From the IMG/VR virus record IMGVR_UViG_3300036785_000133, positions 1 to 27,016 of that record: 27,016 nucleotides of DNA; one strand, written 5' to 3'. The translations under genes and the position numbers were made by a program. Shown here one piece after another: positions 1-7,104 of this stretch. The notes under the pieces were generated by a model. It made no database searches, had not been told where the DNA came from, and was given only the letters and a program-made list of their open reading frames with translations. Positions within the stretch are counted from its first letter, which is position 1, and every line of letters starts with the position of its first letter. This stretch comes from a virus.

Positions 1-64
1 GAAAACTTAGCTATGACTAAAGTTTCAATAAAGTTTACCAGCTGTAACAGTCTGACTCTTAAAC

Positions 65-80
65 CCTCTAATCAAAGAGG
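65..80 (+). promoter_or_regulatory. Ribosome binding site of the helicase gene, inside a small hairpin
   Basis: AGAGG at 76-80 is the ribosome site for the TTG start at 87, with a 6-base spacer. CCTCT at 65-69 is its exact complement, so the site can fold into a 5-bp hairpin with a 6-base loop (AATCAA). The pairing is seen in the sequence. That it limits translation of the helicase is inference, since so short a stem would be only marginally stable. Confidence 0.4.
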
Positions 81-86
81 CGTACC

Positions 87-1424
87 TTGCCAATCAAAGA
101 ATCGGAGCTGGAACCGACGATCGTAGAAGTTTTACTAGACCCACAAGTTAGACAGTACTGCGCCCCTTTTATAGAACCTTGGATGTTTCAGAAGACGATC
201 CACAGGAATTTAGTGGAATCATTGATAAGTAATGACTTTAAGGATAGGCCAGTTGATCTCAAAGTACTCAGGCTGCATATGCAGCATACGTACAGAGATA
301 TGTATAGTGAAGACTGGCAAATCGTGGAAAAGATATACTCGTCATACGCACCAATTGCTAGCGAAGACTTACAAGCAATAACAAGAATAATATCTACTTT
401 TATCAAAGATAGACTTAATCTTAAAGGAGTAGATCTTTATTCTAGGGGACAAACTAAAGAAGCTCAGAAGTTTTTTACAAAAGCAACTTCGTTTAATATT
501 ACAGCCGATCCATTTATCAATCCTCTACAAGAAGGTATAATAGATTATCTTAGACAGAAGGACATGCCTAAAGGAGGAAAAGTTATCAAAAGCTCCTTGG
601 GATTGGTTAACGGTTCCTCTCAGTACGGAGGATTCAAGAACGGTGACTTAGCAATGGTAGTTCTTCGTCCAAAAGGAGGAAAAACTACATTCATGATCCA
701 AGAGGGAGCAGCTGCTGCCGATCAAGGATTTAACGTAGCTCACATATTCCTCGGAGATTATTCAGAATTAGATGGTCTTCATAAGTATATGAGTTGTCTG
801 ACTGGAGATATGATAAATAATGTAGTTAATGCGCCTAACCAGTATAAAAAGAAATGTGAGAAATGGTTAGAACATCTTAGGGTAGCATCATTCCCAGCGT
901 TTGGCTTGGATTGCAACGAGATAGTTTCCTATGCTAGAAATTTAAGAAGAAAATTTGAGTTTAGTATGTTTGTAATAGACTACGATTCTAACGTTAGACC
1001 TCCGGACGATTTCGGAATGTATGAAACAGGTGGAATAATGTACTCAACATTTAAAGGATTTGCCCAGTCTGACGAATGTGTAGTAATTGTAGGATGTCAG
1101 CCAAAAATTCAGTTTTGGATGGACGAACAACTTGGTTTCAGTTCGGCTGCAGAGTCTAGTCGGAAACAACATGCAGTAGATTATATGATTACAGGTGGTC
1201 GTAATAATGATTACTCGCAGGTTGGAACTTTTCATTTACCTTTGGTAAGAAGAGGCGAGAGTTCTGGAGCTACTAGAGTCAAATTTGATGATATTCATAG
1301 TAGGATTATAGAGATATCTCCAAAAGAGTACGAAACTTTGATACGTGATCACAAAGGTAGCCATACCCAGATTAAAGATCTAAGCCTAGATGGAATTAGG
1401 TTTGACAATAAGGAAAAGAAATGA
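87..1424 (+). CDS. DnaB-like replicative DNA helicase
   Basis: Probable hexameric replicative helicase that unwinds DNA at the phage fork using ATP. The C-terminal half is a RecA-type domain: Walker A RPKGGKTTF (about residues 194-202) matches the DnaB form RPxxGKT, Walker B is FVIDYDS (about 295-301), and LVRRGESSGATRVKFD (about 386-401) matches the DnaB KxRxG...F segment with its arginine finger. The first ~140 residues are helical and would be the divergent N-terminal domain. At 445 residues it has normal DnaB length. The TTG start is chosen because AGAGG lies 6 bases upstream and no better start is visible. Odd point: the usual SQLxR segment reads VGCQPK, so that sensor region has diverged. 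It heads a tight plus-strand operon. Family assignment is firm; the replicative role is inferred. Confidence 0.85.
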   Translation: MPIKESELEPTIVEVLLDPQVRQYCAPFIEPWMFQKTIHRNLVESLISNDFKDRPVDLKVLRLHMQHTYRDMYSEDWQIVEKIYSSYAPIASEDLQAITRIISTFIKDRLNLKGVDLYSRGQTKEAQKFFTKATSFNITADPFINPLQEGIIDYLRQKDMPKGGKVIKSSLGLVNGSSQYGGFKNGDLAMVVLRPKGGKTTFMIQEGAAAADQGFNVAHIFLGDYSELDGLHKYMSCLTGDMINNVVNAPNQYKKKCEKWLEHLRVASFPAFGLDCNEIVSYARNLRRKFEFSMFVIDYDSNVRPPDDFGMYETGGIMYSTFKGFAQSDECVVIVGCQPKIQFWMDEQLGFSSAAESSRKQHAVDYMITGGRNNDYSQVGTFHLPLVRRGESSGATRVKFDDIHSRIIEISPKEYETLIRDHKGSHTQIKDLSLDGIRFDNKEKK

Positions 1425-1690
1425 CTCAAGAAGAACTGGAGGCTAGGTATGTTGCAGAACTCGCTCGTATTACAGCAACTTCGGTATCCTTAGTTGCTAA
1501 AATAGTTGAAGTTCAGATCGCTATGATTATGAGAGATCTGAGTCTCAGTGGAGAAGCACAAACATTAGTTGGTAGAATCAAACTTATTAAAGGGAACATC
1601 GTCCTAATCGATCCTAACTCTTATCTACAAAGAATGTTAGAAAAAGACAAACTAATTGATCGGTTGATGAGAGAATTAGGAGAAAGATAG
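1421..1690 (+). CDS. Small protein of unknown function, possibly HU-like
   Basis: Function not recognised with certainty. Its ATG overlaps the helicase stop (ATGA) and AAGGAAAAG lies just upstream, so the two are translationally coupled. At 89 residues it is the length of a bacterial HU subunit. The N-terminal part reads as two helices followed by LSLSGEAQTLVGRIKLI, which resembles the HU stretch LKEGDAVQLVGFGTF. However, the long DNA-binding arm of HU and its conserved proline are not evident, and the protein ends in a charged helix. A DNA-packing or architectural role would fit beside a helicase, but this is inference from a weak resemblance. Confidence 0.55.
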   Translation: MTQEELEARYVAELARITATSVSLVAKIVEVQIAMIMRDLSLSGEAQTLVGRIKLIKGNIVLIDPNSYLQRMLEKDKLIDRLMRELGER

Positions 1691-2335
1691 ATGTTAGAAA
1701 ATTATGTAAACAAAAAGATATATCAGATTGGGAGAGAGACAATAACTCATATCAACAACTACGCTAAATCTAGAAGTGATAAGGATTTAAACGAGGTATT
1801 CTATTGTTTAGTTGTTATGGGATCTAAAGTTCTTTTCCAAGATGTCGGAGGAATAGAGCATTCCTTAGTCGAGGAATGGGTCTACATCCTAGCTGAGGAT
1901 ACTATAATAGTGATTGCAAATAATCCAGAAAAGTTCGTACATCAAGATAACTTCTTTGCTTACTATAAAACAGCCCTTAAGATTACAGCAAAGAGAATGT
2001 ACGCTCAAAAGTATGAACAACAAGCAATTCATATTCCAATTGAAGAGTACATGGATGATTATCCAGTATTTGCTCATATAGATAGAACAGATACTAATCT
2101 TCTCAAAAGAGACGAATGTGGGATACTTATTGATTCTATACTAAAAACGATAAAGAAATTTCCCAGATTTTCAACTCGTGCCAACTATCTAGCTTGGCCA
2201 GTTATCTTCGCGCTTATCGACAGATCTGACCTAGTGTTGGACACTCCCGACTATAGAGACAGAATAGCCCTAAGAATGCTAATGAGGTTAATCGAACAAC
2301 GGATACCTGGAATACTCCATGACCTTGAAGTCTAA
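1691..2335 (+). CDS. Hypothetical protein, possible divergent gp55-type sigma factor
   Basis: Unrecognised protein of 214 residues, mostly helical. The start directly follows the previous stop, with AGGAGAAAG upstream. The middle (about residues 75-125) contains NPEKFVHQDNFFAYYKTA followed by a basic helix ending KRMYAQKYEQQ. This resembles the region-2 core of T4 gp55-like late sigma factors, where a segment of the form NP-AYFTQ-NAF-RIKKEKK is typical. The C-terminal 60 residues are another helical block with no match I can name. A small late sigma factor next to a Mor-like gene and the terminase would make sense, but the likeness is faint. It could equally be an unrelated helical phage protein. 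Confidence 0.5.
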   Translation: MLENYVNKKIYQIGRETITHINNYAKSRSDKDLNEVFYCLVVMGSKVLFQDVGGIEHSLVEEWVYILAEDTIIVIANNPEKFVHQDNFFAYYKTALKITAKRMYAQKYEQQAIHIPIEEYMDDYPVFAHIDRTDTNLLKRDECGILIDSILKTIKKFPRFSTRANYLAWPVIFALIDRSDLVLDTPDYRDRIALRMLMRLIEQRIPGILHDLEV

Positions 2336-2738
2336 TCTAGACCCAGACTCGTCTGTAGTTTATCTAGCACTAAACATACTATGTTCTTCTCAAAACTCTC
2401 TGATACCAGAAGTACTATACCTTATGTCTCCGGAACAGATTATAAACTTTGTTAAAGTATTTGGTGGAGAGACTATTAAAGTACCTACTCCTAGAGAATT
2501 TAGTAGAGATTTGTTTGCGGCACTAGCATGTTATCATGTTCTTGTAGAAGGTAAGTCTTGGGACTGGTTTGAGCTCAAGTATAAACTAAATGGTAACTCT
2601 GTTAGAACACTTCAAGCAAGGTTAGACTACTGGATTAAGGGACTATCTCCTGAAGAGATGAGATTCATCAAGTCCCTTAAGACCCACGACCGCGCCCAGA
2701 AACTCCACGAGAAAGTGAAAGTACCCAGCCATGAGTGA
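2319..2738 (+). CDS. Mor-like helix-turn-helix protein (putative)
   Basis: Small protein of 139 residues, probably DNA-binding. It overlaps the end of the preceding gene by 17 bases and has only a weak ribosome site, so it is probably translated by coupling. The segment FGGETIKVPTPREF (about residues 48-61) recalls the GGxxIYIPK motif of Mu Mor-type activators. After it comes a helical stretch with ELKYKLNGNSVRTLQARLDYW (split here as ELKYKLNGNS, then VRTLQARLDYW), laid out like the helix-turn-helix in which Mor proteins read ELAxKYxLSxxTV. The N-terminal 35 residues and the basic tail match nothing I know. Possible roles are late-gene activator or DNA recognition in packaging. The family link is an inference from motif pattern. 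Confidence 0.5.
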   Translation: MTLKSNLDPDSSVVYLALNILCSSQNSLIPEVLYLMSPEQIINFVKVFGGETIKVPTPREFSRDLFAALACYHVLVEGKSWDWFELKYKLNGNSVRTLQARLDYWIKGLSPEEMRFIKSLKTHDRAQKLHEKVKVPSHE

Positions 2739-3303
2739 CGACGACAGAGAAGACAACATTTTCGATATGAAAGGTCAGAAGACTAAGGTGGAACCTCCTA
2801 AGGTCTATAAAAACCCCGTGGAGGTAGCTTTAGAACTAAAGAAGGACTTGGACGACTATGAGGAACATCAGGATAGAAAACAATTGATAGGTGCTCTTAA
2901 AGAGCAATTCCTAGTTTCTAGATATAACAATGCCAGTCAGGCCGAGAAAACTCGATATCTAGGAATTCAAATTTTATTTGAACGAATGCATAAAATGTCA
3001 GATAATATGTTACTAAAAACTATAAGAGAATTAGCAGAGATAGGTGTAATCGATCTTCAATCTGTCACCGGAATGGCGCTAGGAGCTAGAGGTGGTAGCT
3101 CTCTTGTAAATATAAATCAAGCATTTGGACTAGGAGGACCTCCTCGAGATACGCTCCAATTAGGAGCATCTCGTAGCACAGAAACTAATCCAATTAAAGA
3201 TACAGGAAATCTTCTAGAGGCGCTGGAGCACATAGCAGAGCACTTTAAAGATAGACCTATGCTGACTATCGAAAATCAATCAAATTCTGATGACAAGAAG
3301 TGA
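2731..3303 (+). CDS. Hypothetical protein, candidate small terminase subunit
   Basis: A 190-residue protein overlapping the previous gene by 8 bases and ending 9 bases before the large terminase gene. The N terminus is very acidic (MSDDDREDNIFD). A helical middle follows (about residues 25-115), then a glycine-rich linker (GARGG, GLGGPPRD) and a helical, acidic C terminus. Small terminase subunits of myoviruses are similarly helical and are usually encoded directly before the large subunit, so that role is plausible from position. I see no convincing helix-turn-helix and no diagnostic motif. It could instead be a head-assembly accessory. Confidence 0.55.
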   Translation: MSDDDREDNIFDMKGQKTKVEPPKVYKNPVEVALELKKDLDDYEEHQDRKQLIGALKEQFLVSRYNNASQAEKTRYLGIQILFERMHKMSDNMLLKTIRELAEIGVIDLQSVTGMALGARGGSSLVNINQAFGLGGPPRDTLQLGASRSTETNPIKDTGNLLEALEHIAEHFKDRPMLTIENQSNSDDKK

Positions 3304-3312
3304 GTAACTTCT

Positions 3313-5259
3313 ATGAAACAAGATGTTGATCTAAATAAGATAGACTTTGAAAGGATTAAGCCTCTTTTGAAGTCTAAAGAACTTATTCAGTATGACGAAG
3401 AGGTTCGTTTATTGAATCCCAGATACAGAGAGATTCCAACAGAGCAAAGGAAGACTGCTCTAGCATTAATAATGACTGGACAAATGACTTCTATTCCAAC
3501 TTTGGAGAAGCTTTATTTAAAACGTAAAATTCCTAAGATAGATGAATTTCTAACTTCTGAATACATAGGAGAAGACGCAGTTACATTGTTTCCACAATGG
3601 CGAAGAGACCTATGTGAAGTCTTTGCTAAAGATTCAACTATTAGAAAATGGTTGTGTACTGGAGCAATTGGAACTGGAAAAAGTTCGGCTGGTATTATTG
3701 CACATCTATATAATATTTATAGGATTAATTCTCTTAGACGTCCTCAGCTAAGCTTAGGAGGTGGCTCATCAAAACCTATGACGTGTCAGTTGTTCACGGT
3801 TACCGTGGCAAAAGCACATACTACTCTTATGGATCGTGTAGTCATGCTCCTTAGAGGATGTAAGAATTATGTAGAGGTAAGAAAACTTGCTGACTTTAAT
3901 CTCTTCGTTGGAGAAGATAACGATGAACTAACACCTTGGTGTAGAACCTACGAAGGCATAGAGTTTCCACATGGCGTTAAGATATTCGTAGGGTCTCAGG
4001 ACAGACATGCTCTAGGCGAGGACGTATTCGGGGGATTGTTGGATGAGGCCGAGTTTAGAATAGGCGCTCACGGAGAGATCGAAAAAGCAGTTGCTCTCTT
4101 TGATAATATTTATGAAAGAATTCGTTCCAGATATATAGGAGCTAAATTTACTTTGATGACGATTATATCGTCAATACGTAAAGCCAAGGGAGTTATGTCA
4201 ACTTATATTTCCCAGATGTCTACCGATCCAGGCAGCAAAATTTCTCAGTATAGTATTTGGGATACTAAGTATCCCAGTGCTATGATTAGTGATGGTCACT
4301 TTTGGGTAATGAGAGGTACCCAAAGGCACCCTTCCAGAGTCTTAATAGGAAAAGATACTGAAGAGGCTGACAAGAACATATTCGAACTTCCTCCTTCTTG
4401 TAGCCTAATCAAGGTACCAAATCGGTACAAAATAGATTTTGAACTTAGGACTGAAGAGTCCTTGATGAATCTAGCTGGTCAAGCTTCAATGGGTCAAGAA
4501 ATCCCATTTGACGATTTGACCAGGGTTGAAGATAACAGGCTATGTCCAACTTTGTACTTTACTGCCCCGTTAGGAACTACAGCTAGACCTATCACGAAAC
4601 CTTTAAGGGATCAGCTTCCGAGAGATATATTCAAAGCTACTCCTGACGGTCCTCGTATAAGACGTTATCCAATGGCTCCAAGATACGGGCATTGGGACGG
4701 CGCAGCTGTTAGCTCCGCCGGCCTAGCAGTTATTCACAAGGAGCTGAGTCAGACAGGTCGTATAATATACGTATCGGACTTGATTATTAAAATAAATTCT
4801 CCAAATAGAATTAACTTGGACCTAGTAAGAGACTTTATTATTGATTTGAGAGACTTTTTTGGAATGACCTTTCAAGCTTTTACTGCTGACCAATACCAAT
4901 CAGAGCAATTACTTCAGAAATTAACTTCTATCGAATTTGCTGATGTAATCGAAGTGTTATCAACCGTCAAGACTCGTAATCAGTATGATACCTTATCAGC
5001 AGTTGTAGCTCAAGACTGTCTCAAGACAGGTCAACTAAGAGACCTATGGCAAGAACTAGAGGGGATTTATTTTGAGCACGACAAGCCTTACAAGCAATAT
5101 AAGGACGGCTCCCATGGAGATTTAGCTGACGCACTTTGTGGAGCTGTTTTTAATTCTGTCCAGAATCCTTACGATATTCCTATCAACATCTACGAGACAT
5201 ACGGGAGGGTACCAGATGCTCTGAGAACTCTTGAGGGAAACTACCAGAAGATCGCTTAA
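3313..5259 (+). CDS. terL: Terminase large subunit
   Basis: DNA-packaging motor and headful nuclease that drives the phage genome into the prohead through the portal. The ATPase domain has Walker A GAIGTGKSS (about residues 117-125) and Walker B GLLDEAEF (about 241-248), with the catalytic Glu in DEAE. The C-terminal RNase H-fold nuclease shows its acidic residues in GHWDGAAV (about 459-466), FTADQYQSEQL (about 523-533) and SHGDLADAL (about 600-608). At 648 residues it is close to T4 gp17. The start is 9 bases after the preceding stop, with a weak GTGAG site. The candidate small subunit lies directly upstream. Portal and capsid genes do not follow as they do in many phages, so the head genes must lie elsewhere. 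Confidence 0.93.
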   Translation: MKQDVDLNKIDFERIKPLLKSKELIQYDEEVRLLNPRYREIPTEQRKTALALIMTGQMTSIPTLEKLYLKRKIPKIDEFLTSEYIGEDAVTLFPQWRRDLCEVFAKDSTIRKWLCTGAIGTGKSSAGIIAHLYNIYRINSLRRPQLSLGGGSSKPMTCQLFTVTVAKAHTTLMDRVVMLLRGCKNYVEVRKLADFNLFVGEDNDELTPWCRTYEGIEFPHGVKIFVGSQDRHALGEDVFGGLLDEAEFRIGAHGEIEKAVALFDNIYERIRSRYIGAKFTLMTIISSIRKAKGVMSTYISQMSTDPGSKISQYSIWDTKYPSAMISDGHFWVMRGTQRHPSRVLIGKDTEEADKNIFELPPSCSLIKVPNRYKIDFELRTEESLMNLAGQASMGQEIPFDDLTRVEDNRLCPTLYFTAPLGTTARPITKPLRDQLPRDIFKATPDGPRIRRYPMAPRYGHWDGAAVSSAGLAVIHKELSQTGRIIYVSDLIIKINSPNRINLDLVRDFIIDLRDFFGMTFQAFTADQYQSEQLLQKLTSIEFADVIEVLSTVKTRNQYDTLSAVVAQDCLKTGQLRDLWQELEGIYFEHDKPYKQYKDGSHGDLADALCGAVFNSVQNPYDIPINIYETYGRVPDALRTLEGNYQKIA

Positions 5260-5278
5260 AACACTAGGAGGTAAGACT

Positions 5279-5518
5279 ATGAAGCACTTTATGAACATCC
5301 TCGATCAGACAGGTCACACTTCCTACGGATGGGACGCAGACAACTCCGTTGAAGTTGAATTGGCTAGAGATGCTTTCAACGCTGCTCTCAAAAGAGGTTA
5401 CCATGCTTTTAGAGTAACCGAAGGAAAGGACGGGGAACCTAGGCGTGGAGAAAGAATGACTACGTTCGATCCTGAAGCCGAGAAAATGATGCTGATGCCC
5501 CAGCTTCAGGGAGGTTAA
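5279..5518 (+). CDS. Small phage protein of a conserved type, unknown function
   Basis: About 79 residues, no assigned function. I start it at the ATG at 5279 because AGGAGG at 5266-5271 sits 7 bases upstream. The frame is open further up, but an earlier start would lie inside the terminase gene without a ribosome site. It opens with MNILDQTGHTSYGWD and closes with FDPEAEKMMLMPQLQGG. This layout (DQTGHT at the front, FDPEA...P..GG at the end) recalls small proteins seen in many phages and metagenomic contigs, often beside packaging or head genes. That recollection is not a checked match. It forms a tight trio with the next two genes. Confidence 0.75.
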   Translation: MKHFMNILDQTGHTSYGWDADNSVEVELARDAFNAALKRGYHAFRVTEGKDGEPRRGERMTTFDPEAEKMMLMPQLQGG

Positions 5519-5522
5519 GGTA

Positions 5523-6197
5523 ATGCCATTCTTCAACTCGTATATCTCAGATAGCACCTGTGCTACAGGTAGTTTTCACTCAGTCTGGGTTCCAGACGAG
5601 CTTATACCACCGTACCCTTCTATAGCAGCAACTCCTCTTGCTTCAATATACCATAATTCAGTATACTTTCCAATTATAGGACGAAATCTAGATATATTCA
5701 GTATTACTACTAATAGTACTACTGCTACCAGTACCTGTGTAGGAAATGTCATTGTTTCTGGTAATACTATATACTGGCCACAGTGGCATGATGACATCCA
5801 TGTCCCTAGTATCATCGAAGAAAGGACTGAGGCTGAACGGATCAGACTTGAGGAATATCACAGAGTCCAGGCAGAAGAATCTGAGAAACGTAGGATTGTT
5901 TCTAAGAAAGCTAAAGAAATATTCCTAGAGCATCTCACGCCTTTTCAGCGTGAGATGGTTGAGAAGAACGGATGGTTTGTGATTGAGGGAGGGAAGACAG
6001 GAAAGAGATACAAGATAAAATCTGGAGCTGTCGCCGGAAATGTTGAGGAATTAGATGGTAATAAAGTAGTAGCTAGATACTGTTGCCATCTACCTCACAT
6101 CTATCCTCACTATGATCATAACCTAGCTCAGAAACTAATGCTAGAGTGGGATGAGGAAGAATTCTTGAGAAAGGCTCACAAGACTAATATAGCTTAG
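5523..6197 (+). CDS. Conserved phage-type protein with coiled coil, unknown function
   Basis: A 224-residue protein behind a good GGGAGG site. The first ~95 residues are rich in Ser, Thr, Asn and Tyr and look like a beta-rich structural segment. Next comes a charged heptad-like helix (about residues 98-135: EERTEAERIRLEEYHRV and onward). The C-terminal ~90 residues form a compact domain with LTPFQREMVEKNGWF, GGKTGKRYKIKSG, a Cys-Cys-His cluster at VARYCCHLPH and a closing LMLEWDEEEFLRKA. This last domain recalls a small protein type seen in other phages, though I know no function for it. The variable N terminus fused to it may be a late addition. Co-transcribed with its two small neighbours. 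Confidence 0.75.
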   Translation: MPFFNSYISDSTCATGSFHSVWVPDELIPPYPSIAATPLASIYHNSVYFPIIGRNLDIFSITTNSTTATSTCVGNVIVSGNTIYWPQWHDDIHVPSIIEERTEAERIRLEEYHRVQAEESEKRRIVSKKAKEIFLEHLTPFQREMVEKNGWFVIEGGKTGKRYKIKSGAVAGNVEELDGNKVVARYCCHLPHIYPHYDHNLAQKLMLEWDEEEFLRKAHKTNIA

Positions 6198-6209
6198 GGA
6201 GGAACCACT

Positions 6210-6422
6210 ATGAGTGAATTCAAACACTACCTACGCAAGAAAATAGCTGAACTAAGAACCTACGAACCTGGAGAATCCCTTGTTGGAGTTAGTATTAATG
6301 AAGAAGATAAGAAAGCTGGATCTCCTAAAGTTGGAGACATGATTGCTAGAAATCCTAAGAATCATGACGATCAATGGTTAGTCTCTGAAGAGTATTTCAA
6401 GGATAATTTTAGTACGACGTAG
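6210..6422 (+). CDS. Small phage protein of a conserved type, unknown function
   Basis: A 70-residue soluble protein. AGGGAGGA at 6196-6203 lies 6 bases before the ATG and overlaps the stop of the preceding gene, so the two are coupled. Recognisable text is YEPGESLVGVSI near residue 18, then SPKVGDMIARNPKNHDDQW and LVSEEYFKDNF. The PxVGDMIARNPxN...DQW core recalls short phage proteins of unknown role that may act in regulating or modifying host functions. It is the last gene of the plus-strand operon and ends just before the convergent hairpins. Confidence 0.75.
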   Translation: MSEFKHYLRKKIAELRTYEPGESLVGVSINEEDKKAGSPKVGDMIARNPKNHDDQWLVSEEYFKDNFSTT

Positions 6423-6430
6423 CTTGAGAT

Positions 6431-6472
6431 CCATCTTCCTGAAATTTTAGCAAGTGACCCACAGGAAGGTGG
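6431..6472. terminator. Hairpin between convergent operons, possible terminator 1
   Basis: CCATCTTCCTG (6431-6441) pairs with CAGGAAGGTGG (6462-6472) as an 11-bp stem with one G-U pair on the plus-strand RNA and a 20-base loop. It begins 9 bases after the stop of the plus operon. No run of T follows on either strand, so it is not a textbook intrinsic terminator. It may act as a transcript-end or protective structure. Confidence 0.4.
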
Positions 6473-6474
6473 TA

Positions 6475-6513
6475 GGGGTTGGTATACTGGTCATCCCCCA
6501 GGGTGCCAACCCC
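6475..6513. terminator. Hairpin between convergent operons, possible terminator 2
   Basis: GGGGTTGG (6475-6482) pairs perfectly with CCAACCCC (6506-6513). Inside it CTGG (6487-6490) pairs with CCAG (6498-6501), giving a long GC-rich stem. It lies 8 bases past the stop of the minus-strand tail operon and works in both orientations. No T-run follows. Placement between two converging operons supports a bidirectional terminator role, which is inferred. Confidence 0.45.
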
Positions 6514-6520
6514 GACTTAA

Positions 6521-7075
6521 CTAGTAGTTAGTAGGTATATTTGCATAAGCAGCGTCAATCTGAGCATTGGTAGTGACACTTCCAGCCTTGATACCAGAGT
6601 TAATTGAGGACTCTGTGTTGAAGCAATTTTGAACAAAAAGATTAACCTTATCGAAAAGATTAGTTATTTGAGTTGCTGTGTACGTAATAAAAGTGAGATC
6701 TGGTAACTTCCACTGAACAGAGATACTTGAATGTATTTGACAATAAGTATAAACTGCGTGTAGTGCTTGTTGTGATTGTAAGTCAGTCTGAGTGTATACT
6801 CCATTAACAGTTATTCCAGATATCTCCTTATTGTATCTAGCACTTTCTGAGTAATCTAAAAGAAAAGATTTTGCAGCATCATGTACATTATATACAGCCA
6901 TTACTTTATTAATATCGTTTTGTGACACACTACCCCAAGTAAAAGTTCCGTCAGAAGCCCAAGAGAAACTCCAATTTGTTATAGCACCTAGTGTATCTCC
7001 TGGCTTAGTTCCATATAGTAGCAACTCACCTGAGAAAGTGGGTCCTATTTTTTCTCCATTAGGTCCTAGAGACAT
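6521..7075 (-). CDS. DUF4376-like tail fibre accessory protein
   Basis: A 184-residue protein, last in the tail operon, with AGGAGT 7 bases before its ATG. The C-terminal part, with ITVNGVYTQTDLQSQQAL, a central VQWKLPDLTFITYTA and a helical end FVQNCFNTESSINSGI, follows the pattern of the DUF4376 domain common in phage tail-fibre and fibre-assembly proteins (a W-x-x-x-D-G-x-x-x-L-T core, then helices). The N-terminal ~80 residues are Gly, Ser, Thr and Trp rich and could attach to the fibre. Sitting directly after two tail fibres it may be a fibre chaperone or a distal fibre piece. The domain call is by pattern only. Confidence 0.65.
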   Translation of the reverse strand: MSLGPNGEKIGPTFSGELLLYGTKPGDTLGAITNWSFSWASDGTFTWGSVSQNDINKVMAVYNVHDAAKSFLLDYSESARYNKEISGITVNGVYTQTDLQSQQALHAVYTYCQIHSSISVQWKLPDLTFITYTATQITNLFDKVNLFVQNCFNTESSINSGIKAGSVTTNAQIDAAYANIPTNY

Positions 7076-7104
7076 GATTTTACTCCTTCATGATTCTTGA
7101 ATAT

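Noticed and set aside
1-126. Open frame from the left edge ending at TAG 124-126 that overlaps the helicase start.
   Set aside because: Its last part lies in the helicase coding region and its sequence looks unlike a protein end. Shorter endings at base 10 or 18 are equally possible, so no upstream gene can be supported.
5231-5278. Upstream extension of the small gene after the terminase.
   Set aside because: AGGAGG at 5266-5271 points to the ATG at 5279, and the extra residues overlap the terminase gene.
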